Below are positions 26,326 through 38,400 of a stretch of DNA of 64,000 bases, piece by piece (within the stretch, counting starts at the first letter, position 1; every line of letters starts with the position of its first letter). The DNA is from JBMYRH01 sp049602155 (lineage in GTDB: Bacteria > Myxococcota_A > UBA9042 > PHBI01 > JBMYRH01). The stretch spans positions 186,001 through 250,000 of the forward strand of contig JBMYRH010000002.1 of assembly GCA_049602155.1 (NCBI GenBank), in the 5' to 3' direction. Under the pieces are notes generated by a model, which searched no databases, had not been told where the DNA came from, and saw nothing but the letters and a program-made list of their open reading frames with translations. The translations under genes and the position numbers were made by a program.

Positions 26326-26765
26326 TGGGCTTTGATGACCTTGACGACTTGCTCCATGGGGACGACGAGCTAGAGGCTGCGTTCCGTGAACTCGATGCGC
26401 AGATCAAGCTCGATGAGCTGCGGAGGAGCGGCCCAGCGCGTAAGAACGCTGGCGGCGCGCGCAAGGCATCAGGGCGCGCCAAGGCGACGCGCGCCACGTC
26501 CAAGGCGCCTCACGATCCTCTGGCGGACTTGAAGGCGGCCTTCGACGGTAAAGCCGCGCCCAATAAGAAGAAGACGACCTCTAAGCCCAAGGCTGCCGCC
26601 AAGAAGCCGAGGGCGACCTCAAAGGCCAAGGGCTCGGTCCAGCGCTACCTCGTGGTCGTGTGCCCGAGCTGCGGCGGGAAGAACCGAGTCCCCCTTGAGC
26701 GGCTCCGCAAGAGTCTCCCGGTCTGCGGTCGCTGCAAGACTGATCTTAGCTTTGAGCGCTCCTGA
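26325..26765 (+). CDS. Lys-rich protein with TrxC-like C-terminal zinc ribbon
   Basis: The 146-residue protein has an acidic helical N-terminus (DDLDDLLHGDDELEAAFREL) and a Lys/Ala-rich middle resembling histone-like tails. A C-terminal zinc ribbon reads CPSCGGKNRVPLERL then CGRCKTDL. That ribbon matches the N-terminal zinc ribbon of thioredoxin 2 (TrxC), but no thioredoxin fold follows. The basic middle suggests nucleic acid binding; function unknown. It is coupled to the FadL gene by TAATG, an odd pairing of an outer-membrane barrel and a cytoplasmic zinc protein. Confidence 0.85.
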   Translation: MGFDDLDDLLHGDDELEAAFRELDAQIKLDELRRSGPARKNAGGARKASGRAKATRATSKAPHDPLADLKAAFDGKAAPNKKKTTSKPKAAAKKPRATSKAKGSVQRYLVVVCPSCGGKNRVPLERLRKSLPVCGRCKTDLSFERS

Positions 26766-26771
26766 GCGCGC

Positions 26772-27203
26772 TCAGGACTTGCCGTTCTCGTCCCAGTAGG
26801 TCTCGAGCTTCTGCGTGTCGATGCGCCATGCGCCTTCGTCACACGTTTGCTCGCCTGCACCCTCACAGGTCTCTTTGACGAAGAGAAGGCTGCGTGTACG
26901 GGCACGGTGGCGGACGCGCACGACGGCTTGCTCTCCCTCGATGGTCTCGCTCTCGATCTCGTCGAAGATGAGCAGCGTGTACGGGTTGGACTGGTTCATC
27001 CCGTACGCCTCTGAGAGGCTTATGAGTGAGTCGACGAGCGCCCGACTCTTCATCGTGAAACCTTGGAGGAAGCCCCCTTTGTCTCCCATCTGGGCGGCCG
27101 TGGTCATGTTGACGTAGACCTCTGTCGGGCTCTGCGCACAGCCAGTGAGCAACATGAGCGGCACGATGCATATCAGGAGTCGATGCGTGACTGTCGCCTT
27201 CAT
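26772..27203 (-). CDS. Small lipoprotein, member 3 of a tandem trio
   Basis: The 143-residue product has the lipobox LLTGC, a helical start (YVNMTTAAQMGDKGGFLQGF) and a beta half with AVVRVRHRARTR, one CxxxxxxxxC pair and GAWRIDTQKLE. The pattern resembles small NTF2-like or DUF4878-type lipoproteins. It shares lipobox, GD-containing helix and the (G)AWRID-like strand with the two genes upstream. The ATG at 27203 overlaps the previous stop in ATGA. Confidence 0.8.
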   Translation of the reverse strand: MKATVTHRLLICIVPLMLLTGCAQSPTEVYVNMTTAAQMGDKGGFLQGFTMKSRALVDSLISLSEAYGMNQSNPYTLLIFDEIESETIEGEQAVVRVRHRARTRSLLFVKETCEGAGEQTCDEGAWRIDTQKLETYWDENGKS

Positions 27204-27598
27204 CCCTCGTTCCCCCCTTGCTCTAACGGCTCCCACAGGGTGCCCAGCGATGTGCCGTCGATCATCCAGTCACCGCCTTGAAAGAGCATGCGTAGCGTAT
27301 ACCGCTTCTTTGCTTTCACCGTAATGAGCGTGAGCTTATCGCGCTCTTCGACCGATAAGATGTCGCCTGCAGGCGCGAGCTCATACGGCGAGTCGATGTA
27401 GCGGTAGGCTTTCTTCGTACGCGATGTGGTCTCAGCGAGGCCGCGCACGAGCGGCACAGAGTCCGCTGTGAAGAAGCCGACGTATCGATCGAACGCCTCT
27501 TCGTCGGCAGCCGCCCAAGCGGCCTCTAGGCGCTCTTGAGGTCCTTCGCTACACGCAGTCAACCCCAACAGGGCGAAGATGAGGATGAAGCGCTGCAT
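27200..27598 (-). CDS. Small lipoprotein, member 2 of a tandem trio
   Basis: The 132-residue product begins MQRFILIFALLGLTAC, a compact lipoprotein signal. A helical part (AAWAAADEEAFDRYVGFFT, then SVPLVRGLAE) and a beta half ending in GGDWMIDGTSL follow. Upstream in-frame starts exist at 27613 and 27622, but the signal peptide fits best from 27598; no strong ribosome binding site decides this. It is probably a paralogue of its neighbours and translated with them. Confidence 0.75.
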   Translation of the reverse strand: MQRFILIFALLGLTACSEGPQERLEAAWAAADEEAFDRYVGFFTADSVPLVRGLAETTSRTKKAYRYIDSPYELAPAGDILSVEERDKLTLITVKAKKRYTLRMLFQGGDWMIDGTSLGTLWEPLEQGGNEG

Positions 27599-27623
27599 GA
27601 TATGACCGGTCATGGTGTGCACG

Positions 27624-28022
27624 CTAAAACCTGCTCTCTACGCCGGTCAAGACGCGCTCGGAGTCCATCAGATCAATTCGCCACGCGCCCGCGGATGCAT
27701 GGACCACGAGCGGCATGCTCTCTTGCCCCTCGCTGACGGTCACCAGCGCTCTCTGTCCGGCGCCTCCGCTGGGGGCCAGGAACTCCACGCCAGTGACGCG
27801 TGCGCCCTGCTCGCCGAGCGCGGCCAACTTCGGGTTCTTGGCATCCGCGGCATGATAAAGCCCACGGAGCAGTGGCCTAGACCGCTCGGTGAAGCACGCG
27901 ATGTATGCATCACGATCACCACGGCCGGCTGCCTCCACAGCCTCCTCCACGATCCCGGTTGGGGTGCTGCAGGCCGTGACAAGCACGCTCAAGGCGATAA
28001 CGAAGAGCCTGAAGGTCGGCAT
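27624..28022 (-). CDS. Small lipoprotein, member 1 of a tandem trio
   Basis: The 132-residue product begins MPTFRLFVIALSVLVTAC. It has the helical segment EEAVEAAGRGDRDAYIACFT, then SRPLLRGLYHAA, and a beta half ending SAGAWRIDLMDSERVL. Shared features with the two following genes suggest tandem duplication of one small NTF2-like lipoprotein. It starts 22 nt downstream of the tRNA-Leu 3' end, so all may lie on one transcript. Confidence 0.78.
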   Translation of the reverse strand: MPTFRLFVIALSVLVTACSTPTGIVEEAVEAAGRGDRDAYIACFTERSRPLLRGLYHAADAKNPKLAALGEQGARVTGVEFLAPSGGAGQRALVTVSEGQESMPLVVHASAGAWRIDLMDSERVLTGVESRF

Positions 28023-28044
28023 AGGGGCCAAACGGGGAAATAGA

Positions 28045-28132
28045 TGGTGCGAGAGGGGGGACTTGAACCCCCACGAGCTAAGCGCTCACTAGGCCCTCAA
28101 CCTAGCGCGTCTACCAATTCCGCCACTCTCGC
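28045..28132 (-). tRNA. tRNA-Leu (anticodon GAG)
   Basis: Read on the minus strand the gene begins GCGAGAG and ends CTCTCGC-A-CCA, giving a perfect 7-bp acceptor stem with an encoded CCA. The D-arm region has GGAATTGGTAGACGC. The anticodon arm is CTAGG-TTGAGGG-CCTAG with GAG in the middle of the loop. A long variable arm, typical of Leu, and a T arm with GGTTCAAGTCC follow. GAG reads CUC and CUU codons. Confidence 0.97.
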
Positions 28133-28148
28133 GCAGCATCAGCGTCCG

Positions 28149-28164
28149 GTGGGTACCAACCCAC
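28149..28164. repeat. Small perfect hairpin between secG and tRNA-Leu
   Basis: GTGGGT at 28149-28154 and ACCCAC at 28159-28164 form a 6-bp stem with a 4-nt loop. No T-run follows on either strand, so it is not a clear terminator; it might aid processing of a secG-tRNA transcript. Confidence 0.3.
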
Positions 28165-28182
28165 GGCCGCATCGTCAAGAGG

Positions 28183-28692
28183 CTACTCGCCTCCGTCTTC
28201 TTTCTTCTCCACATTTGCCGGAGCATCGGTTCCAGTCTTCGGTGCCTCAGCGGGCTTCGCCTCAGCGGGCTTAGCCTCATCGGCGGCCTTCTCACCCTCA
28301 GCAGGCTTAGCCTCATCGGCGGCCTTCTCACCCTCAGCAGGCTTAGCCTCATCGGCGGCCTTCTCACCCTCATCGCCTGCGCCAGCTCCTGTCGTCGCTT
28401 CGACGGGCGGCTTCAGCCCCTTCAAAGAGACAGCCGACTTGTCCAGGCTCATACGCGCTAACCCAAGTGACAGCATCATGAAGATCGCAGCCAACCATGC
28501 GGTGAGCTTCGACAGGAAGGGGACCGCACCACGTGCGCCAAAGACGCTGGCTGCGCCGCTGCCGCCCAGGCCTCCGCCTCCGCCTCCGCCGCCTAGGGCA
28601 CCCATGCCTGAGCCCTTTCCAGGCTGAAGCACGATGACCAAGTTCAACAGCAGGGCTGTCAGGACAAAGACAATGATGAGTGTGATTTCCAT
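28183..28692 (-). CDS. secG: Preprotein translocase subunit SecG with repeat-bearing tail
   Basis: SecG is the small accessory subunit of the SecYEG channel. The first 95 residues are a normal SecG: helix one (IIVFVLTALLLNLVIVLQ), the conserved PGKGSGMGA loop, a Gly-rich turn, and helix two (LTAWLAAIFMMLSLGLA). A 70-residue charged tail follows with three copies of EGEKAADEAKPA-type units, encoded by a 36-bp tandem repeat. Total 169 residues against about 75-120 in most bacteria. It follows tpiA, an arrangement common in many phyla. Confidence 0.92.
   Translation of the reverse strand: MEITLIIVFVLTALLLNLVIVLQPGKGSGMGALGGGGGGGGLGGSGAASVFGARGAVPFLSKLTAWLAAIFMMLSLGLARMSLDKSAVSLKGLKPPVEATTGAGAGDEGEKAADEAKPAEGEKAADEAKPAEGEKAADEAKPAEAKPAEAPKTGTDAPANVEKKEDGGE
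28278..28375. repeat. 36-bp tandem repeat inside secG
   Basis: Two full and one partial near-identical 36-bp units (each containing CCTTCTCACCCTCAGCAGGC on the plus strand) encode the Ala/Glu/Lys repeats of the SecG tail. Copy number may vary between strains or collapse in assembly. Confidence 0.85.
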
Positions 28693-28720
28693 TCGAGGCG
28701 TCTCCCATGAGGGGCGGAAT

Positions 28721-28745
28721 CGTCTAACAGACGACCCCGGTGCGG

Positions 28746-28749
<4 letters not shown>
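28721..28749 (-). promoter_or_regulatory. Candidate internal promoter of secG
   Basis: Minus strand TTGACC (28749-28744) and TAGACG (28726-28721) are 17 nt apart, overlapping the last codon of tpiA. secG may thus be made both from the pgk-tpiA transcript and on its own. Confidence 0.45.
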
Positions 28750-30726
<1,977 letters not shown>

Positions 30727-30911
30727 AGAACTCTCCTCAACGCGCCTCGGGCGCGGCTGGTGGGATCTGCGCCGTCGGCGCCACCTGGAGGACCTGTTAG
30801 CCCACGGTGTCTAGCGGGGTCAAGGGCGGTGATCGCCTGAAGAGTCGCCTGTCTGCTCACCACGAACGCTGGGCGTTCATTCTCGAGGACCAACCGTGCT
30901 ATGAGGCCCCC

Positions 30912-32459
30912 GTGAAGCGCGCACTCCTGGCGGCCCTTGTAGGGGCCATCATCGTCATTCTTGCCTACCCCACCGTCGGCTGGGCGCTTCTGATGCCCGT
31001 CGCCTGGGCGCCGCTCCTCATCGCAGCGCGGACCCTCACCGGGCGACAGCGTCTGATCGCTGGCTGGGCAATGGGCTTTGTCGCCCTCGCGGTCCTCTTC
31101 CGTTGGATAGCCTTCTCACTTCAAGAGCTCAGCGGCTTACCACCGGCAGTGGGCTGGACGGCCGTCGCGCTCTTCGCCCTGTGGCATGGCCTCTGGTACG
31201 GCCTCTTCCTGTGGATCGCCGAGCCTGTGCGGTGCGCTGGAGAGGCGCTTAGACCAGGGCTCGGCTTGCTCGCGGTGCCCTCGGCCTTCGCGGCCGTGGA
31301 GTGGGTCTGTCCGACGCTCTTTAACCTCGCCCTTGGGAGCGCCCTCTGGGAGCTGCCGCCTGTGTCCGCGGTCGCAGCGTTGGCAGGTGGGCAGGGGCTC
31401 TCTTTTGTCTGCGTCGCGTGCTCGGCCCTCGTGGCTGAGGCCTGGTGCAGTCGCGGGTCACATGACAGCACCGCGTCGCTGGGTAGGCGCTTGATGCCCA
31501 CGGGCGTCGTGCTCCTCGTGCTCCTCGGGTTTGGGGTGTCTTGGTGGGGGGCGCATCAGGTGGTTGAGCCGCGCCGCGTGATGAAGGTCGGCGTTTTGCA
31601 GATCAACTGGACGCTCGAGGAGAAGAAGCGAATGACGGTCAAGCGTCGCTATGCGCTGATCAGTCGCCTTGAGGAGCGCTTGAAAGAGATTCCGGCGGAC
31701 ACCTACGACGTCCTGATCGCGTCGGAGGGAGCCTACCCACTCTTCTGGGTCGTTGAGGAGGCGCCTGATCCGAAGGTCGCAGGCCTCGTCCAAGCCATGG
31801 GGCGCATCAAGCGCGCCGTCAAAGAGGGACCCAAGACCGACCTCATCATCGGCGGACTGCGGCGCCCGGCCGAGGGGGAGATGCGGAACGCAGCGGTTCA
31901 CATCAAGCCCGACGGGACCCTCGGCGGCTATTATGACAAGCAGGTCCTGATGCCCTTTGGGGAGAAGATCCCAGGTCAAGATTGGTTCCCGGCGCTCAAG
32001 GGCTCGGTCCCGGGCGTGGGCATCTTCGACGCCGGTGACCGTCCCTGTCGCTTCGAGGCCGCTGGTGAGGTCTTCGCCTGCGGGATCTGCTACGAGGGGC
32101 TCTTCCCCGAGCACACCCGGGGCGACATCTCGGACGCGAGCGTCCTCATCAACCTGACCATCGACACGTGGTTTGGGCGCTCGACAGCCCCTTGGTTTCA
32201 CTTGATGGTTCATGCCCATCGTGCGGCCGAGAACGGGGTCCCGATGCTGCGGAGCGCGTTGACCGGCATCTCGGCGATCATCGGCGAGGATGGGTCTCCA
32301 GATGCTCATTTGGGGCTTGATGAGACGGGGCTATTGACCGCCGAGGTGCCGCTCACCGACCTGACACCGCCTTATCGGGTTGTCGGTCCGCTCTTCGCGC
32401 TGCTCTGTGTGCTCATGACAGCTGGCCTGCTCTGGCGCAGCCGTCCTCAAGCGCCCTAA
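30912..32459 (+). CDS. lnt: Apolipoprotein N-acyltransferase
   Basis: Lnt adds the third acyl chain to lipoproteins in the inner membrane, fitting the many lipoproteins here. The 515-residue product has six or so N-terminal helices (LLAALVGAIIVILAYPTVGW onward), a periplasmic carbon-nitrogen hydrolase domain with the triad Glu in IASEGAYPLFW, Lys in DKQVLMPFGEKIPG and Cys in CGICYEGLFPEHTR, and a final helix (LFALLCVLMTAGLLW). GTG at 30912 has GAGG 5 nt upstream. Its stop overlaps the stop of the convergent giant lipoprotein gene. Confidence 0.95.
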   Translation: MKRALLAALVGAIIVILAYPTVGWALLMPVAWAPLLIAARTLTGRQRLIAGWAMGFVALAVLFRWIAFSLQELSGLPPAVGWTAVALFALWHGLWYGLFLWIAEPVRCAGEALRPGLGLLAVPSAFAAVEWVCPTLFNLALGSALWELPPVSAVAALAGGQGLSFVCVACSALVAEAWCSRGSHDSTASLGRRLMPTGVVLLVLLGFGVSWWGAHQVVEPRRVMKVGVLQINWTLEEKKRMTVKRRYALISRLEERLKEIPADTYDVLIASEGAYPLFWVVEEAPDPKVAGLVQAMGRIKRAVKEGPKTDLIIGGLRRPAEGEMRNAAVHIKPDGTLGGYYDKQVLMPFGEKIPGQDWFPALKGSVPGVGIFDAGDRPCRFEAAGEVFACGICYEGLFPEHTRGDISDASVLINLTIDTWFGRSTAPWFHLMVHAHRAAENGVPMLRSALTGISAIIGEDGSPDAHLGLDETGLLTAEVPLTDLTPPYRVVGPLFALLCVLMTAGLLWRSRPQAP

Positions 32460-35400
32460 GGCGTGAACTCGCAGATGAAGCTGCGCTGCTCGGACTTCGC
32501 CGAGATGCCCCAGAGCTGAAAGTCGTCGCTGTCTTCATCAGCGATGAGGTAGACGCTGTCGTTGCCTTGCGTGTTCATCCAGATGGCGTTGTCGTTGGGT
32601 TCGGCCTGTGGGAAGAACCCTTGGGGATCCGAGATTGATATCACGGTCTCGTCGGGCCATTTGAGGAGGTCCCAGTTGTCACCTCCCCAGGCTCCTTGAG
32701 ATCGATTGAGGCCGAGCCAAAAGCTCAAGTCCCCAAACAAGCCGATCATCTCACCGCTATGAGCGTCGCTAATCGCTTCAACAAGCGCGCTCTGCTCGGC
32801 GATGCTCTCGACTTTGACCAGGCGTGCCCCCATCGATTCGCAGGCGTGGCTCGCCGGGAATCGACCCTTGGAAGAGGGGCAGATGGCGTAGAGCGATTCA
32901 CCGAAGCTCGCGACCTGCCCGAACGCAGCGGGATCGCCATCAGGGCCTGTCTCACCACAGTGAGGATGGAGCCGGCAATCGGCTGAGCAGCTCCGGTCGT
33001 TGGCCCGGTTGCCGTCATCACAGGCCTCACCGAACTCGACCTGCCCATTTCCACAGGTGCTCCGGCGGCCGTACATGCGCATGTGATAGTTGTTGATACC
33101 CGGGGTGTTGGTGCCGGATGAGTTGAGCCCCGTGTTGAGCCCCAGCGCTTCGGCGTACCCAAGGGTTGTGGCCTCGACTTCGGTTAAATCACCGTCGGTA
33201 TTGGGACCGAGGCTCCCCAGGGCGCCTGGGGCATCAAATCCACAGCCGTTTTGACCGGCCACGTGCCAGGTTGGCCCCACGCTTCGTAGATCTTGGGCAT
33301 CCCCGCAGCCCTCACATTGGCCGAACCAGCTGTAGATGCTGATGTAGAGGTTAGTGTCGCAGAGGCAATCAGCGACGAGATTATTGCTAGCGACACTGGC
33401 GCATGAGCCCGAGTCGGTGCAGGCGTTTAGGTCGAGGTCTTTGGGGAAGTAGTCATGCAGTGGGATGCCCTCGGGCTGAGCTTTGCAGTCTGTGCCCGAG
33501 GTGTCCTCGGCGTTCTGGATGAACTTTGCGATGTTGCTCCTCGGTATCCCATAGCTCAGCCAGGCCTTTGCTTGCGCGGCGTGATGGGCAAAGGCGAGCT
33601 CCGTGTAGGCGGTCTTCGCGATGGCCACAGGTGATGCATAGTCCTGATCAAGCTCATCCATAGCCGGCAAGATCGGATCGTTTGGCGGCTCTTCCCAGAC
33701 CGCCGCGTTGCTCGCCGTCCAGGTGTTTTGTCCATCGTCAGCGACGACGCCGAAGAGGGTCCAGCCGCCGCCTGTCATACTCAAAAAACCGTCGCCATTT
33801 CCATGGTGGCAATAGACGGTCTCATCGACGTCGTTTGCGGTGATCTGATAGCGGCCTGAGTCCTGCGCATCGAGCGCGTTAAACCACTGAGAGCATTGGC
33901 TCGGACAAGAGGGGCACACGCCGCCGCAGCCGTCGCTTTGACCGCAGTTTGCAGTACAGCCCCCGTTGGTCAGGTGGCAATCCTCGACGTCGTGCGCCAA
34001 GCCACAGGTCGGTACGCAGCCGGCGGTCGCCAAGATGACCTCTTGGCTGGTCGTCGTCGTGTTGCCGACCAGATCCTTGGCGCCAAGGTTGACGCTGCAC
34101 CCTTCAAGCTCTGGGCTCGCGCTTGCCGTGTCGACAGAGAGGGTGATGCGCTGCGTCTCATCTTCGTCTGTGGCATTCGCGGAGGTGGTCGTGACCTCAA
34201 CCTCATTGACGGTCGTCTCACCGCAGACGGTAGATACGATGTATTGCGTCCCTTCTTCGACGCCTGAGAGGAACACAGTGACGTTGTCTGCTCCTGCAGA
34301 CAGGCTCACGCCAGGGTCTGATGGGGTCAGGAAGTCGACGACAGGGGGGCAGAAATCAGCCCGGAAATTGACCCGGCGTTCAGACGTGCACGCCTCTTGT
34401 CCATTGGGGCAGTTGTCGAGGGTGACGGTAAGGACAAAGCTAAGCGCTTTTCCGGGGAGATGAGGGATCTCGATTGCTCGGTTCATTGAGACGGGCCCAG
34501 CGTCGAGCCCCTCCTCGGCGTCAATCGGGCCACCATCTCCTGAGGCGATAAACGTGCTCGGCCCCGCCTCTTCAAGGGTGAAGCTCCACGGGACAGCCGC
34601 TGCGACAGCGACGCCGAGGTTCAACGTATAAGCGTCCTGGCCCTCCTCGCAGAAGCCGTCAGGGCCATCGATAAGCGCTTGGTTCAGCCGATAGGGGCAC
34701 CCTGCTGATCCAGGGCCCGATGCGTCGGGACATGCGCCGGTGGATTGGGCGTCATCGGGCCAACTCAGCCCCAGATCGATGCAGTGGCCGCTGTAAAGAC
34801 CGGCTAAGTCGCAGAACCCTTGCGTGGGCTCTGCAGCGGCTGATGCGGCTACGGCCTCTTCGAGGTAGTGCTGCCGGCACGCGAGGCTGTGTTCGTAGGG
34901 CAGGGTGTTCGGGTTGTCTGAGCCCGACTTCGGCCAGGAGTTACATGCCGCCAAGCAGCCCTCATCGCCCCAGTCTTGAGTAGAGAGTTCGGAGTCACAG
35001 GTGGCGCTCATCGCTGAGCAGAAGGCTTGGCAGGGAGAGTCCTCCACGCAGGTCAGGCTCCCCGGGTCGCAGACCTCGCCCTCTGGGCAGCCGCTGCACA
35101 CGCCCCCGCAGCCATCGTCTTGACCGCAGGACTCTTGGAGTGCGCCGCAATCTGGCTCACACGCGATCGACTCACAGGTGCGAACACTGTCGGTGCCGAT
35201 CGACACCGAGCCTGAACAGATCCCAGATTCGCAGTCGCTATTGTCGATGCAGAGGGCGCGGCAGACTGCCGGGTCACCCGCATCGGTGTCACAGACATGG
35301 CCAGGGAGGCAGTCGGTGCTCACCTCGCACGTCGCGCCAGCCTCACCAAGACCGGTAATGATGCCGCAGGCCTCTGTCGCGTCCTGTCCGGTCACGGCGC

Positions 35401-38400
35401 AGAGGTCGGTAGAGTCGTCGCAGGAGACCTCTGCGGGGCAGTAAGGGTTGCATACGTAGGGAGCGGCGGCGGGCTGAGTCTCTGGGTCTCCATCGCAGCT
35501 GACACATTCCCCGCCCAGACACGCGCTCTGGGCTGGACAGTTCTCGGTTGTGAGCGTCATGCCATTCGCGCTACAGACCTCGCGGCTCGATGTGTTTGCG
35601 CAGGTCGCGATCCCTGGCTGGCAACTCGGAGTCACGCAGACACCGCCATTATCGCAGATCTCGTTGAGCCCACATTCGCCGCAGGTGCCTCCGCAACCGT
35701 CGTCACCACAGTCTTTTCCGCCGCACACCGGTGTGCAGTCTGTGCCAAACATGCTCATTCCGCTGCACTCTGCGAAGTCGCATTGGTCCGCGATGCACTC
35801 CTTGCAGGCCACCGAGGGCTCCCCGTTGACGCAGACGTCGTCGCACTTGGAGGTGACACAGACGCCAAGCTCACCCCAGCACGCGAGGCAGTCGTAGCTG
35901 ACCTCGACGGAGCTATATCCGTGCAAGTTGGGTGTGCCGCCGCCGGAGTCGCCGTTGCTAGCCTTAGCTGTACAGTCGACGAGCGCGTCGAGAGGCGCAT
36001 CTTGGCCTAAGACCACAGCGCATGAGTAGGCATCATTGCGGGTGTTCTGCAGGAGGTTCCCTGAGAGGTCCATTGCGTACTCATCCAGGAGTTGCTGATC
36101 GACGCCGTTGCACGCGTTTTCGATCCCGCCGTCACTGCAGTTGCCGTTGACGCAGAGCTCTGCCTCCGGGCAGCTGCTACCGCAGACGCCGGTGCAGCCG
36201 TCCCAACCGCATGTGTTGCCGCCACAGCTCCCAGCGCAGCAGTCCTCAGGGCAAGAGTCCACTTCGCTCTGCTCACAGAGGCCGTCTCCACACTCCGCTG
36301 GGCTGGTGCAGTCCTCCGCGCAGCTTTCGGGGGTCTCGTCTTGGTCAGCGTCACAGACACCATCGCCGCAGAAACTTTGTCCGCCGCAGTCGACACAGTT
36401 GGCGACTGTCTCGCCCAGAGCCGCCTCGCAGGTGCCGTTGTTATTGCACTCCGCGGGGGACGGGCCGCAGGGGGCGCAGCTGCTCCAGCAGACAGGGCCT
36501 ACGGTCGGGTTGCCGCTCTCCGGCATCTGGAAAGACCGATGAGCGACGGTCCCGGGGCCCCCCATGCACAGTTGGCCTGCGACGGTCTCGAGGATGATGC
36601 TCCCTTCACCGTCGCCCTCGCACTCCGGGCCATCGTAAAAGAATTGATAGTCGACGGTCGCGCCGTGGAAGGCGAAGATCGAGGCCTCGTAGAGGGTGCC
36701 CTCAAGCGCCTCGAAGATGGGGCTGTTACCAGGTTGCCAGGTCGGCGTCGCCCAGGTGCCCTGGACGCCGAGGTCACAGCCTGGCGGTAGAGGGGTGACG
36801 GGGGCGAGATCCACTTGGAGGGTCAGGTAGCCAACTGTGCCGTTTGGGGGGACGTCATCACAGCCCACGCATTGGCCAAAGGTGTCAGTGCCGAGGGTCA
36901 TCAGTCCGTCGATAGCCGGGCTTTTACGGCTCGCATATCCGTTTGCCCAGTCCACCCCAGTGACGCAGCCACCGTCATCGACCTCTTCACCGGCCGCCGC
37001 GTTGTCGAGGAGGTCTTCCTCCGCGCCCTCTTCGACGAGGTACTTGTACTCGATCGCGTCACCTTGGTTTGCGACGGCTAGCGAGCGCCTCCAGACCCCG
37101 GGGTCATCCGATTCAAACATCGGGAGCGGGAGCTGCCACGCTGGGTCCGTGAGGCTCGTCATGATGTAGACCGGCGTGCCCTGGGGGTGGCCTGAGCAGT
37201 TCATATCCACCGACAGGATAGCGCGATGGGGGCCACAGTCGTCGGGGCACTCCTCAGGGGTCTCGGCCCCGATGTCACAGAGGCCGTCACCACAAAGCGC
37301 GCCGGGCTCAACGAGCCAGATGCCACTGCAGTCAGCGAAAATCTCGACGCTGCTCTTATTGTTGCCTGGCGTGGGGTTCGCCATGCAGTCAAGGCACCCT
37401 GCATCAAACACAGCGCAGTCCGCACCACAGTCTTCCTGCATCATCTCGCCGAGCCAGCCCCAGCAACCGAGGCATTCGGTGGTCGTGCTGACGAGCTGAG
37501 CGAGCGCAGGTGGCGGAGCCCACTCTCCGCCCTGGTTGAGGAGATCAGAGACACACGTTGCAGCACTGTAGCCGCTGTAACCAGAGGTAAAGCAGGCAAT
37601 CGCGGCGCTGTGTGTAGCATTCAGGGCAGCATCGAGGCTCTCCTGGGGATTCAAGCCAAAGCTCTCGAGAGTGTCGCTGAGCAGCGCACACGCGTCTGGT
37701 CCCAGGCAGTCCATCTCGGCGCTCTCACAGGCACATTGGCCGCCAAAGCATGCCTCGCTCCCTGCGGTGATGAAGTCTTTGCCGCTGCATGCTTGGAACG
37801 CCGAGGCGATGGTCGTCTCCCCGTCCTCAGGCACGACCAAGCTCTGCTGAAGGCATTGAAGGCAGCGGTCGCTGACGGCGGCGTCTGTTTGCTCTGCCGT
37901 GACGATGTCCCAGCAGGGCTCATTGCAAGAGACCTGCATCTGCACGCTGAGGTCGGCCCAGCAGTTCAAGCAGCCCTCTGTGGTCGCTCCGTAGACCCCA
38001 AGCGTGTACGCGTCGTCTGTCTCGAGGTAGTTGATCGCATCGACTGCGCATTCCTCAAGAACCCCGATGTTCAAGGGTTCGCCGGCCGGGCACTCCTGGC
38101 CTACCCGGTTGAGGACATGGAAGGTCAGCTGTTTGTAGACTTGGTGCCAATCGAGCGCTTCAACCTGACCGGGCTCGAGCGTGTTGTAGGCCACGTAGGC
38201 GTCTTCGAGCCCCGCGCACGCAGCGTCGATGCAAGCGCCGTCTACACAGGCGGTGCCCGTCAGGCAGGGATCGCCGCACTCACCACCGCAGCCATCGCTG
38301 CCACAGAATTTGCCGTCACAGCTGGGCTCACAGCCAGGCTCACATTGGCCTACATCGCTACACAGCGCTCCGGGATCACAGACACCACAGGTGAGCGTGA

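Noticed and set aside
28278..28375. Repeat block as a CRISPR-like array
   Set aside because: The units are adjacent without spacers, lie in frame in secG and encode the charged tail.
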